A stretch of 38,581 bases of DNA from Rhodothermaceae bacterium. GTDB lineage: Bacteria > Bacteroidota > Rhodothermia > Rhodothermales > Rubricoccaceae. The stretch is taken from positions 1 through 38,581 of the forward strand of contig JABDIZ010000302.1 in NCBI GenBank assembly GCA_013003465.1. Direction: 5' to 3'. This document shows positions 24,071 to 32,938 of the stretch, piece by piece. The notes beneath the pieces were generated by a model. That model ran no database searches, was not told the DNA's origin, and saw nothing but the letters and a program-made list of their open reading frames with translations. The position numbers were made by a program, and so were the translations under genes. Position 1 is the stretch's first letter, and each line of letters starts with the position of its first letter.

Positions 24071-26296
24071 CTACTCCACCTCCACTCGAAGCCCGAGTGT
24101 AGGAATCAGGGGGAACTGATCGATGCGGTTCGCACGGAGCGCATCGTAGTAGAAGAAGTTGGGCCGGTCGTAGGCGTTCACGAGCGACCCATGCAGCGTG
24201 AGCGTGGCCGCGCGGAAGGCGAAGACGCGCTCCACGGACAGGTCGAGCCGGTGGTAGGACGGCGTGCGGCCCACAAATGGGGTGCTTTCGGTAAGCAGGA
24301 CGGGTCGGCCCGGATCGGTGAGGAACTCGCCGTCGGGGTCAAGGCTATCCAGCGCCCGGTAGCTGCCTACGATACGGGTGAAGGGGCCGCCCGCGGCCAC
24401 CTGCCAACGCGCCCGCAGCCGCCACTGGCCCGCCTCGATGCTGCCGACGAGCCCAAGGCGGTGCCGCCGGTCGTGCGGGGGCCGGTAGGTGCCGAGGTTA
24501 TCGGTGTAGGTCGTCGCGGAGTAGCCATAGACGACATCGCCCCGCAAGACGCCCCGCTCCGCGGAGGCCCGAAGGTCCAGGCCGCGCACGAGGCCATCGG
24601 TATAGACAACGCCCCGGTCTCCGACCAGCAGCGCCATCCCCGAGAGATCTTTGATATAGCCCTCAACGCCCGCCTGCGCCCTCGCACCGAGGCGCCCTTG
24701 CCACCCGGCCACCAGGTGCACGGCGGTCGGCAACGGCCGCCCCGCAGGCACTCCGGCCCAGATAGTGAACACATCACCGATATCCTGCAGTTCGGAAAGC
24801 CCGAGCACCTCCTGCCGATAGCGCCCCACCGCAACGCTGATCGTCTGATCGCGCACCGGGGTCCAGGCTGTGCGCAAGCGGGGCTCGATGGAGACACTTC
24901 GGGCCTGGCTCGGAAAGAACTGGAAGCGAATCCCCGGTTCGATCTGCACCCTGTCAAACTCGAACCGCGTGTCCACGTACGCCGTCCCCTCGGTCACGTT
25001 ATCCTCCAGGAGACCCTCCACCTCCGCCGAGGTAAAGTCGAAGAGGAGCGTCTGGCCGGCAAAGGCCAGCCGGACCTCATGCGCGCCGAGCAGATAGTCG
25101 AGGGCAAACTCGCCGCCGAAGCTGGTGACGCGGCTCGCGCGTTCTGGGCCAAACTCGGGGGCGAAGGAGGAGGTGTAGTCGCTGTAGGAGATGGAGACGT
25201 CGAGCGCTGAAGCCAGTGTTGGGGGCATGTAGAAGAAGCGCGCTGCGCCCGCCGCATTGCTCCATTCGATGTGATTCTCCCCGGTCAGCGTGCCGCTGAG
25301 GGCCCCTTCGTCGTGCGTGACGAGGCCAGAGGCGGTGAAGAAGGCTGTCGGGCTCAGCCGCGCGTGCACCTTCCCAAAGAGATCACCGAAGCGGTAGGGG
25401 AAAGGCTCACCGAGCACCGACTCGCCGAGGCGCTCAATCACCGACTCGCGCGCACTAGCTACGAAGGAGACGTGGCCGGGGGCGAGCGGCCCGTCCACGT
25501 GCACTGCCGTGAGGAACGGGGCCACCGAGGCGCTTCCACGAAAGCGCTGCTTGCTGCCGGTCTGCGTCGTCACGTCCACCACGGATGAGATGCGCCCGCC
25601 GTAGCGTGCCCCAAAACCGCCCGCGTAGACATCGGCGTACTGGATGATGTCGGTCGGGACAGCGCTGTAGAACCCGACGATGTGAAAGGGACGAAAGAGC
25701 CGCATGCCATCGACGAGCACGAGGTTCTCCGTAGGCAATCCTCCACGGACGTAGAGTTCGCCGCCGCGATCCCCGAGGTTGACAACGCCCGGTTGGAGCG
25801 TGAGCACACTGGCAAGATCCCCGGTCGGATCAGGGGTAGGCAGTATTGCGAAATCGGCGGGGCGGACGCGGATGAGCCCGACTGGAGAGGTCACAGGCGG
25901 CGCCGCCTCCACGGTCACGCCTGTCAACTCAGCAGGGACTGGGCTCAGGGCTACCGGAAGGGCGCGTTCCTCGCCCTCCCTCAGCATCAGGCTATCGCGG
26001 AAGGGTTCGTAACCTAGAAAAGACACAGTGAGTGCGTAGCGCCCAGACGGTACGGCCGCGATGGTGTACTGGCCTCGCTCGTCGGTGGCTGCGCCATAGG
26101 TCATGCTGTCGGCAGCGGCCAGCAGCACAGCGGCACCCGTGAGCGGCGCGCTTGACTCGGCGTCCCGCACCACGCCGACGAGGCGCGCAGGGTCCGCGAA
26201 GCGCGCCTCCTGAGCGAAGACGCCACTGCTCACGAGCATGCTGATCCCCAGCAGGAACCAGCGGCGGGGCCACCGAAGTCTCCCAAATCGATTCAT
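24071..26296 (-). CDS. TonB-dependent outer membrane receptor (system 1)
   Basis: The product is 741 residues from ATG 26296; an ATG at 26332 would add 12 residues before the same signal peptide (PRRWFLLGISMLVSSGVFAQ). Residues 38-110 form a carboxypeptidase-like domain (LVGVVRDAESSAPLTGAAVL, YALTVSFLGYEPFRD). A Ton-box-like stretch (LTGVTVEAA) and plug follow (LQPGVVNLGDRGGELYVRGG, VDGMRLFRPFHIVGFYSAVP), then the barrel ending LIPTLGLRVEVE. It is clearly paralogous to the receptor of system 2. The next gene encodes its DUF4249 lipoprotein. The ligand is unknown. Confidence 0.92.
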   Translation of the reverse strand: MNRFGRLRWPRRWFLLGISMLVSSGVFAQEARFADPARLVGVVRDAESSAPLTGAAVLLAAADSMTYGAATDERGQYTIAAVPSGRYALTVSFLGYEPFRDSLMLREGEERALPVALSPVPAELTGVTVEAAPPVTSPVGLIRVRPADFAILPTPDPTGDLASVLTLQPGVVNLGDRGGELYVRGGLPTENLVLVDGMRLFRPFHIVGFYSAVPTDIIQYADVYAGGFGARYGGRISSVVDVTTQTGSKQRFRGSASVAPFLTAVHVDGPLAPGHVSFVASARESVIERLGESVLGEPFPYRFGDLFGKVHARLSPTAFFTASGLVTHDEGALSGTLTGENHIEWSNAAGAARFFYMPPTLASALDVSISYSDYTSSFAPEFGPERASRVTSFGGEFALDYLLGAHEVRLAFAGQTLLFDFTSAEVEGLLEDNVTEGTAYVDTRFEFDRVQIEPGIRFQFFPSQARSVSIEPRLRTAWTPVRDQTISVAVGRYRQEVLGLSELQDIGDVFTIWAGVPAGRPLPTAVHLVAGWQGRLGARAQAGVEGYIKDLSGMALLVGDRGVVYTDGLVRGLDLRASAERGVLRGDVVYGYSATTYTDNLGTYRPPHDRRHRLGLVGSIEAGQWRLRARWQVAAGGPFTRIVGSYRALDSLDPDGEFLTDPGRPVLLTESTPFVGRTPSYHRLDLSVERVFAFRAATLTLHGSLVNAYDRPNFFYYDALRANRIDQFPLIPTLGLRVEVE

Positions 26297-26360
26297 GGAG
26301 CCATGCACGCCACCCGCGAATGGCTGTTCCATAAGACCGGTCGGATCACATGCCACCTCC

Positions 26361-28343
26361 TCATTGCACCCGCGTGATCCGCTGCGTGGTCGCCGTGTTG
26401 CCTGATCCACTCAGGCGCAAGACATAGACGCCAGGACCCAGGGCCTCGAAGGATAGGGGCACCCGATGGGCTCCGGCCGCGCGCCGCCCCAGTACTTCCT
26501 GCAGGACGCGCCGACCTAGCACATCGAAGACCTCTACCGTGACCGCTTGCGGCGTGGCCAAAGCGAAGCGAAGCGTGGCCACCGCTCCAACTGGGTTTGG
26601 CCCTACGGTCATATCATGCAGATCAGGCACGCCGGGCTCTGCAGCCACCACGCCCCCTACGAAGGTGCGCCGCTCGGTGCTGGTCCGGGCCGTGTAGGGA
26701 TCGGCAGACGCAACGGTCCAGCGATAGGCCCCGCCGGTCATGATATCGGCGGGTAGCGTGAACGCCGTCTCGGTCGTTTCAAAGGAACTTGCCCCATCCG
26801 GCCCGGAGAGGAAAACACGGTACATCAGCGCATCCCCATCGGCGTCCACAGCAGGCTCCCAGGTCAGAAGCGACCCTGGCCCGGCCTCGGCACCATCGGC
26901 GGGCGCCCCCAACGCCACATCAGATGGCGGGCTGTTGAGACCAATGCCTTCGACGATGGTGATCTCCTGGTTGGCGGCCACGCCGGTGAGCACATCCACC
27001 TGCCCGCTCGGCCAGCGCACGGTTACATCGGCTGTCGTCGCTGTGCCTAGACCGACATGTGCACGCAGGGCGTGGCTGTGGCCCATCATACCGTTGCCGC
27101 CCCGCACCTCGCGCACCAGCGAAAGCCCACCGGCAGCGACTTCGACGCGCGCGTCGATGCCATCGGCTTCGGACGCCACGCCGCGCAGCCGAATGGAAAG
27201 CCAGCCATTGCTGCCGCCGTCGTTGAGAAGGAGAAGATCATCACCAAACACGGGCAGGATGAACAGATCCTGCCAACCATCATCGTTGACATCACCTGCT
27301 CCGGCATTGAACGATTGGAGCGTGGGGACATTGGCCGTGGTAGTTACATCGGCGAAGGTCCCATCACCATTATTTCGGAAGAGGCGCGATGCGTCGGGCC
27401 GATTGGCCACGAAGAGGTCTGTCCAACCATCATTGTCGAAATCAGCCGCGACGACATTCCAACTGTCGTCCTCGCTCAAGCCCGCCACTCCAGCGGCAAC
27501 AGCCACATCCTCGAACGTGCCATCGCCCTGGTTTCGGTACAGCCCATTGAATCCTGAGGGCGCTCCATCGATAGGCATATTGGCCGTGTACACGTCGAGC
27601 CAACCATCGTTGTCATAGTCGAACCAGGCCACGCCCCAGGTGGACCGGATGTCATCGAGCCCTGCCGCGGCTCCTACTTCGGTGAAGGTCCCGTCGCCGT
27701 TGTTGCGGTAGAGCAGGTTTTGGGATTCCTCCCCGATGGGAATGCACAGGCCGATGTAGATATCGGTATCGCCGTCGCGGTCGTAGTCCACAGCCTCCAT
27801 GCCATAGGTCCCACGCTCCAGCGCTGGGATCGCTGTGGTGCTGACATCGGTGAGGGTGCCATCGCCGTTGTTGCGGTAAAGTTGGTCAATCCCCGGGTCA
27901 ATGCCCAGAAGCAGGTCGAGCCAGCCGTCCTGGTCGTAGTCGAGCCAGCTCGAGCCTTGGATGAGCAGATTCTTCGGGGGAACAAGCACCACATCGGGCA
28001 CGGGCAGGAACTGCTGGCCTGCGGGGTCGAAACGGAGCACTTCGGGCTGGAAGGCATCGAGCCGAACCGCCTCTAACCGGCCATCCCGGTCATAGTCGCC
28101 GAAGATCACGCCGAGTGTAAAGTCCTCGGAGAGGCCCACGGGCTCGAAGCCTGAGTCGCGCTGGAGGTAGACCACGTCTTGCCCGACGAGGTCCGTCAGG
28201 AAGTCACCGTTGACATCCATCACACCGACGCCCACGCTGCTGCCACCGAATGCGGAGAGCATCGACGAGGCGTCAGTGAACGTCTGGACCCGGGCGCTCG
28301 GTGAAAGGATGAGCACAGCGAGAAGGCAAAGAAGGGAGCGCAT
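26361..28343 (-). CDS. FG-GAP/ASPIC-UnbV protein with type IX sorting domain
   Basis: The product is 660 residues with a signal peptide (MRSLLCLLAVLILSPSARVQ). Residues 30-370 carry VCBS/FG-GAP repeats with calcium loops such as DYDRDGDTDIYIG, DYDNDGWLDVYTA and DFDNDGWTDLFVA, alternating with LYRNNGDGTFTEV. An ASPIC/UnbV domain follows at about 375-465 (HVGLGTATTADVTVRWPSGQ), then a fibronectin-like region. The last 80 residues (VGPNPVGAVATLRFAL, VEVFDVLGRRVLQEV, PGVYVLRLSG) are a T9SS type A sorting domain. It should therefore be secreted or anchored on the cell surface. It lies 64 bp upstream of TonB system 1, so it may supply or bind the imported ligand. Confidence 0.92.
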   Translation of the reverse strand: MRSLLCLLAVLILSPSARVQTFTDASSMLSAFGGSSVGVGVMDVNGDFLTDLVGQDVVYLQRDSGFEPVGLSEDFTLGVIFGDYDRDGRLEAVRLDAFQPEVLRFDPAGQQFLPVPDVVLVPPKNLLIQGSSWLDYDQDGWLDLLLGIDPGIDQLYRNNGDGTLTDVSTTAIPALERGTYGMEAVDYDRDGDTDIYIGLCIPIGEESQNLLYRNNGDGTFTEVGAAAGLDDIRSTWGVAWFDYDNDGWLDVYTANMPIDGAPSGFNGLYRNQGDGTFEDVAVAAGVAGLSEDDSWNVVAADFDNDGWTDLFVANRPDASRLFRNNGDGTFADVTTTANVPTLQSFNAGAGDVNDDGWQDLFILPVFGDDLLLLNDGGSNGWLSIRLRGVASEADGIDARVEVAAGGLSLVREVRGGNGMMGHSHALRAHVGLGTATTADVTVRWPSGQVDVLTGVAANQEITIVEGIGLNSPPSDVALGAPADGAEAGPGSLLTWEPAVDADGDALMYRVFLSGPDGASSFETTETAFTLPADIMTGGAYRWTVASADPYTARTSTERRTFVGGVVAAEPGVPDLHDMTVGPNPVGAVATLRFALATPQAVTVEVFDVLGRRVLQEVLGRRAAGAHRVPLSFEALGPGVYVLRLSGSGNTATTQRITRVQ

Positions 28344-28430
28344 AACGGGGCATCGACAGTTGCCCTCCCAAGTAGGAAGGCGCCCGCTCGGACTCAAGGC
28401 CTTTTCTCGTGCCCTGCCCTCGAAGCTCGC

Positions 28431-29948
28431 TCAGTTATAGCGGCGGAAGTCTTCGAAATCGTCATCCTCGTCGTCCTCGCCGAACGAGCCGAGTTGGCCG
28501 AGGACGGAGCCCATCAGGTCGGCATAGGTGGCGCGCTCAGCGAGGAGGTCCTTGCCGAGGAGCGAGTGCTGGTGCAGCGCTTCGAGGACGAGTTCCATCA
28601 TGGTCGCCGTCTCGGCCGGGCTGTCGGAGGGTGCGTGCTTCTTCACGACGGCGCGAAGCCCGTCCACCTGATCGAGCACGCGGGCATAGGCCTCGAAGGG
28701 CAGTTCCGGCGTCAGTTCCAGGGTATTCCCCTGGGCGAACCAGCCGAGTACATCGCCGTAGGCGGCGCGGCCCTCCGTCTTGTCGGCCGGGTCGGGGAAG
28801 TAGCGCTTGAAGAGCACCGCCACCGCCTTGCCGACGAGCGCGCGGGCCACGCCCTGCACACCTTCCTGCTCGCCCTCGTAGACGAGCTCGACTTTGCCCG
28901 TCACGGCGGGCTCGACGGCCAGCAGGTCCGAGACCCGCACTACCGTCTCGTCCTCACCGTTCAGGAGCGCTCGGCGTTCGGCGGACGAGATCAGGTCTTC
29001 GAGCGCCGCCCGCGTGAGCCGCGCCGAGACGCCCGACTTCTGATCCACGTACTCGCTCTCGCGGGCCTCGAAGGCGACCTGCTCCACGATCTCGCGGAAG
29101 ACGTGCGGGACGTGCACTGTCGGCGCCCCATTGCGGTCCTGCCACGCCTCCTGCTGCGTGATGGCCACGCCGATCTCCAGCGTCTTCGGGTAGTGGGTCA
29201 GGATCTGCGAGTCGATGCGATCCTTGAGCGGCGTGATGATCGCGCCGCGGTTGGTGTAGTCCTCGGGGTTGGCGGTGAAGATCATCGCCACGTCGAGCGG
29301 GATGCGGACGTTGAAGCCGCGGATCTGAATGTCCTGCTCCTCCATGATGTTGAGCAACCCCACCTGGATGCGCGGCTGGAGGTCGGGCAGCTCGTTGATG
29401 GCGAAGATCCCGCGGTTGGTGCGCGGGATGAGGCCGAAGTGAATCACCTCCTCGTCGCCGTAGGTGAGCTTGCGCGTGGCGGCCTTGATGGGGTCGATGT
29501 CACCAATCAGGTCCGCGATAGACGTGTCGGGCGTGGCGAGCTTCTCGCCGTAGCGAGCCTCGCGGTGGAGCCAGCCGATAGGCGTGGCCTCGCCGCATTG
29601 TTCGACGAGGTCGCGGGCGAATTTGGAGAAGGGGCGGAGCGGATCGTCGTTGATCTCGGAGCCTTCGACGACGGGTACCCATTCGTCGAGGAGTGAGACG
29701 AGCATGCGCACGATGCGGCTCTTGGCTTGGCCACGCAGGCCGAGTAGGATCAGGTCGTGCCGCGCGAGGAGGGCATGCTGGATCTGCGGAATGACCGTCT
29801 GCTCGAAACCGAGGATGCCGGGAAAGACCTCCTCGCCCGCGCGCAGCTTGCGGATGAGGTTGGTGCGCAGTTCATCCTTAACGGAACGGGGTCGGTACCC
29901 AGCAGCGTTGAGTTGACCGAGAGTGCGGATGTCGGGAGCGGAAGCCAT
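28431..29948 (-). CDS. MoxR/ChlI-like AAA+ ATPase
   Basis: The product is 505 residues from ATG 29948. Walker A is GLRGQAKS (70-77). The Walker B region reads GIFAINELPDL (181-190), with Asn185-Glu186 where Asp-Glu is usual. Then come GLLNIMEEQDIQIRGF, sensor-1 TANPEDYTNRG (Asn227), and TPLKDRIDSQ. This is the magnesium-chelatase-like/MoxR branch of AAA+ proteins, which remodel partner proteins. The C-terminal third is helical with an acidic end (GEDDEDDDFEDFRRYN). Usual partners with VWA domains are absent here, so the substrate is unknown. Databases may label it magnesium chelatase, but no (bacterio)chlorophyll genes are present. A 7-bp stem lies just upstream (29954-29960/29984-29990). Confidence 0.88.
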   Translation of the reverse strand: MASAPDIRTLGQLNAAGYRPRSVKDELRTNLIRKLRAGEEVFPGILGFEQTVIPQIQHALLARHDLILLGLRGQAKSRIVRMLVSLLDEWVPVVEGSEINDDPLRPFSKFARDLVEQCGEATPIGWLHREARYGEKLATPDTSIADLIGDIDPIKAATRKLTYGDEEVIHFGLIPRTNRGIFAINELPDLQPRIQVGLLNIMEEQDIQIRGFNVRIPLDVAMIFTANPEDYTNRGAIITPLKDRIDSQILTHYPKTLEIGVAITQQEAWQDRNGAPTVHVPHVFREIVEQVAFEARESEYVDQKSGVSARLTRAALEDLISSAERRALLNGEDETVVRVSDLLAVEPAVTGKVELVYEGEQEGVQGVARALVGKAVAVLFKRYFPDPADKTEGRAAYGDVLGWFAQGNTLELTPELPFEAYARVLDQVDGLRAVVKKHAPSDSPAETATMMELVLEALHQHSLLGKDLLAERATYADLMGSVLGQLGSFGEDDEDDDFEDFRRYN

Positions 29949-30007
29949 AGGAGCGGGGCCAGAGAGCGGACGCCTGCACACGCGGCCCCGTCGGCGCTGT
30001 TCCACGC

Positions 30008-31072
30008 TCAAGCCTCGCGGGCCTGATTGACCCAGCGCAGCATCAGGACGCGGCCTCCGGAGCGGCTGAGGACGCCGCCCGGCCGCTGCATCAGCAGAAC
30101 GATCCGCCACCCCTCGGCATCCTCATGCACGGCGAGATCAGCGGGGAAGACATCGGCGACGGCCGCCATGTCAGGATAGACGAGTGCGCGTTCGAGGCGG
30201 AAGCCACTGCGACCATCCGGCCCGTACACGTCGAGGCGAATCTGCTCGACGCGGAGGTTGATCACAACGAGGCGGTCACCGAGCGAGACGGCAGCACTCG
30301 TCAGTAGCGGGGGCTCGTCGATCTCGCCCGTCAAGAACTGGAACGAGCGCACGAATTGGGGCGAGTCGAACCCGGCGAGGGCGAGCGTGTCGAGTGTCGT
30401 CCCGCTGGGCGTCGTCGGCCGCAGCACATCCACGACGGGTCGATAACCGGAAAGGCTGAGCACGGCATCGCCGTGCGGACGGAGGAAGCCGAAGTGTCGC
30501 CAGTTCGGCCCCACCAAGTCGTAGCGCTCAGCGAGTTGCCCGTCCTCGGTCAACCGCGCGATAAACATCTCCTCCTCGTCGGCGCGCTTGACGTAGAGCG
30601 CCGAATCGGTCACGGTTGCTGCGGAGAAGCCATCATCGGGCAAATCCACCTGCCGCATGATGCGCCCGTCCACTAGAAAATCGAGACGGCTCGGCCCGCG
30701 GCTAAAGACCACCAGCGTGTCGGCCCGCTGCCCGGCGAGGTAGGGAAATTGCAGCCCGGCGGGGTGCTGCCAACCGACGTAATCGCCCTCGCCCGAGAGG
30801 ACGTGCAAGCCGCCTGCCCGCGTATCGGCCACCGCGATGGGCCCGCCGAGCGAATCGGGGAGCCAAGCGATGGAAGTGGGAAACTCGAACGGCGTCGCTT
30901 CGGGCGCCTCCGCCTGCCAGACGAACTCCAGCGTGTCCACCGGCACGGTCGTCGCAAGGTCGCGCGAGAGCGAATCACTCGGCGTGAGCGCGCGCGTGTT
31001 CTGCTTCTGGCTGGAGGGGAGGCAGCCGGTGCTAAGAAACAGGAGGGAGAGGAGAGAGAGAAAAGGGCGCAT
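30008..31072 (-). CDS. Beta-propeller lipoprotein (NHL-like), function unknown
   Basis: The product is 354 residues with a lipoprotein signal (MRPFLSLLSLLFLSTGC, Cys17) followed by a Ser/Thr-rich linker. The mature part repeats four-stranded units such as GGPIAVADTRAGGLHVLSGE, RIMRQVDLPDDGFSAATVTD and RLVVINLRVEQIRLDVYGPD. This fits the six-bladed propellers called 6-bladed beta-propeller/NHL lipoproteins, common in Bacteroidota. No catalytic residues are evident. ATG 31072 opens the signal. It lies 59 bp upstream of the AAA+ gene and 106 bp downstream of the HtrA-like gene; the latter gap holds a polypurine tract. Confidence 0.75.
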   Translation of the reverse strand: MRPFLSLLSLLFLSTGCLPSSQKQNTRALTPSDSLSRDLATTVPVDTLEFVWQAEAPEATPFEFPTSIAWLPDSLGGPIAVADTRAGGLHVLSGEGDYVGWQHPAGLQFPYLAGQRADTLVVFSRGPSRLDFLVDGRIMRQVDLPDDGFSAATVTDSALYVKRADEEEMFIARLTEDGQLAERYDLVGPNWRHFGFLRPHGDAVLSLSGYRPVVDVLRPTTPSGTTLDTLALAGFDSPQFVRSFQFLTGEIDEPPLLTSAAVSLGDRLVVINLRVEQIRLDVYGPDGRSGFRLERALVYPDMAAVADVFPADLAVHEDAEGWRIVLLMQRPGGVLSRSGGRVLMLRWVNQAREA

Positions 31073-31130
31073 GAGCCAGGCGGTGGAGCGTGCTGTAAGG
31101 TCTGCTACTGGACCCGCCTCTGCACGACCC

Positions 31131-31176
31131 CACCCTCCTTTCCGCCCTTTCTTCCCTTTCTGTCCTCTCTCCACCT
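31131..31176 (-). repeat. Polypurine/polypyrimidine tract
   Basis: About 46 bases between the HtrA-like stop and the propeller gene are nearly all purine on the minus strand (C/T-rich on plus), built from GGAAAGG, GGGAAGAAAGGG and GGTGGAGAGAGG units. Such a tract can form triplex DNA or an unstructured transcript region. It may simply be the propeller gene's upstream region. Confidence 0.45.
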
Positions 31177-31178
31177 AC

Positions 31179-32351
31179 TCACCCGGCGGAGGCCAGCAGA
31201 ATCGGCACCTCCAGGGCGCGCCCATCGCGGATGACGCCAACGCGCACCTGATCGCCTGCGCGGAAATCAACGAGGCGCTGCCGCACATCGGCGTTGGTCG
31301 CGACCGGCTCGCCGTTGATGGCGACGATCACATCGTAGGGCCGCAGCCCTGCGCTTTCAGCGGGCGAATCCGGGTCCACACTACGGACGATGAGGCCGCG
31401 GGCTTCCGGCAGGTCGAGCGCCTGGGCCAGATTGCGATTGACCGGCTGCACGTTGAGCCCGGTGTAGAAGGACCGATCCACCGTGCCGTTCTCCCGGAGT
31501 TCCGCGACCGTGCGCTCGATGCGCCACGCGGGCACGGCAAAACCGAGCCCCACCGAGCCACCCGACCGCGAGTAGATGAACGTGTTCATCCCGATCACGC
31601 GGCCCAGCGCATTCACGAGCGGCCCACCGGAGTTGCCCTGGTTGATGGCCGCGTCAGTCTGGATCATGTCGCGAAAGATGCGCCCTTCCTGCGGCGTGAA
31701 GTCGCGGCCGGTGGCTGAGACGACGCCCACCGTCACGGTCGGGTCGGCGGCCTCGAACAGACCGAAGGGGTTACCGAGGGCGATGGCCCACTCGCCCACG
31801 ATGGGCTCCTCGCGCGCCTCGAAGGCGAGGTAGGGGAGGGGCTCTTCGGGTTCCACCTTGACGAGCGCGATGTCCGTCTCGGGATCGGAGCCGATGAGCG
31901 TGCCGGGGAGCTGCGTCCCGTCGGCGAGGGCGACGGTGATCTTGGTGGCGTGCCCCGCCACGTGATCGTTGGTGACGATGTAACCGTCGGGCGAGATGAC
32001 GAAGCCGGAGCCGACACCCTGCACTTGCTGCTGGTAGACGCGGTCGGGCACACGGCGGCCGTAGAACTGGCCGAGGAAATCCTCAAACGGATCGCGGTAG
32101 CGCACCTGCCGCACCTCGATCACGTTGATCGAGACGACCGCCGGGGTGACGGCCTCGACCGCCCGTGTGATGGCGGTGCGCCGACTCTCATAGAGCTCGC
32201 CCTCAAGGTGCTCCAGCGCGCCCGCGCCTTGGGCCAGCGGCGCATCCACCGATTGCGGCGCGCGCGACGCCGTTTGCTGCGATTGGGCCGGTTGACGGCA
32301 CCCGATCAGGAGCAGCGCCGCGAGCAGCGGCAAGATCTTCATCGTTCGCAT
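31179..32351 (-). CDS. DegQ/HtrA-like periplasmic serine protease (lipoprotein)
   Basis: The product is 390 residues; ATG 32342 (MKILPLL) would shorten it by three. The signal ends in a lipobox (LLLIGC, Cys18), so the protease is lipid-anchored. The trypsin-like domain has His130 (GYIVTNDHVAGHAT), Asp160 (DPETDIALVKV) and Ser241 (DAAINQGNSGGPLVNALGRV), a complete triad. One PDZ domain (about 290-385; RGLIVRSVDPDSPAESAGLR, VIVAINGEPV) ends the protein, where DegP has two. It should cleave misfolded envelope proteins. Upstream lies a 126 bp gap to the NFACT-R gene. Confidence 0.95.
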   Translation of the reverse strand: MRTMKILPLLAALLLIGCRQPAQSQQTASRAPQSVDAPLAQGAGALEHLEGELYESRRTAITRAVEAVTPAVVSINVIEVRQVRYRDPFEDFLGQFYGRRVPDRVYQQQVQGVGSGFVISPDGYIVTNDHVAGHATKITVALADGTQLPGTLIGSDPETDIALVKVEPEEPLPYLAFEAREEPIVGEWAIALGNPFGLFEAADPTVTVGVVSATGRDFTPQEGRIFRDMIQTDAAINQGNSGGPLVNALGRVIGMNTFIYSRSGGSVGLGFAVPAWRIERTVAELRENGTVDRSFYTGLNVQPVNRNLAQALDLPEARGLIVRSVDPDSPAESAGLRPYDVIVAINGEPVATNADVRQRLVDFRAGDQVRVGVIRDGRALEVPILLASAG

Positions 32352-32477
32352 GAGGTCGCGTGGTCTTGGATCAGATGGACGAACGGAGACTCTACGGCAG
32401 TGCCCCCAAGCGGTTTCTCGGTGGTCAGCGGGGTAACGCTAGAGGGGACGGTCTTCGTCTTCTTCCAGGCCTGGCCC

Positions 32478-32867
32478 TCACACCACATCCGGCGGGTAGA
32501 CCTTGACGCCTTCCCAGCGCCGAAGGTTGACCGAGCCTGGCTTCGCGCCCCGCGGCTTCCGCACATCGCACGCGCGGCAGACGTGCACTTCGACCTTGCC
32601 TTTGGCCGCGCGCGCTTTCGAGTGGAAGACGGCCAGTTCGGCGGCGCGCTTAACCACCGTACGCGGCACCTCACCGCCGTCTGGGTTGCGGATGATGACG
32701 TGGCTGCCCGGCATCCCTGCGACGTGTAACCACAGATCCTGCGGTGCCGCCACGCTGAACGTGAGCCGGTCGTTGTCGCGGGCGCTCTCGCCGACGAGGA
32801 TCTTGTAGCCCTCCGCGTCGAAGGTCTTGACATCGGGCGTGTTCGCGGGGCGTTCCTTGCGAGGCAT
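32478..32867 (-). CDS. Stand-alone NFACT-R (DUF814) RNA-binding domain protein
   Basis: The product is 129 residues. The motif order is the NFACT-R/DUF814 domain: YKILVGESARDNDRLTFSVA, DLWLHVAGMPGSHVIIR, ELAVFHSKARAAKGKVEVHV, VRKPRGAKPGSVNLR. In RqcH/FbpA/Tae2-type proteins this domain is the C-terminal part of a long multidomain protein that binds ribosome-associated tRNA; here it stands alone with no NFACT-N or coiled-coil partner nearby. Single-domain versions exist and may act on RNA or ribosomes. No signal peptide, so cytoplasmic. Neighbours give no functional hint. Confidence 0.88.
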   Translation of the reverse strand: MPRKERPANTPDVKTFDAEGYKILVGESARDNDRLTFSVAAPQDLWLHVAGMPGSHVIIRNPDGGEVPRTVVKRAAELAVFHSKARAAKGKVEVHVCRACDVRKPRGAKPGSVNLRRWEGVKVYPPDVV

Positions 32868-32938
32868 CGTCGGGAAGCAGGGTAGGCCCGCAGGATAGCG
32901 TTGCCTCGTTTCCGACTTCGCGAAAGGCAGGCGGATTT

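Noticed and set aside
28494..29696. Plus-strand open frame of 400 codons
   Set aside because: Antisense to the AAA+ ATPase; composition is Arg/Glu/Val-rich with no motif.
28431..29948. Role as magnesium chelatase in chlorophyll synthesis
   Set aside because: Only the ATPase fold supports the label; no chelatase subunits or tetrapyrrole genes are nearby.
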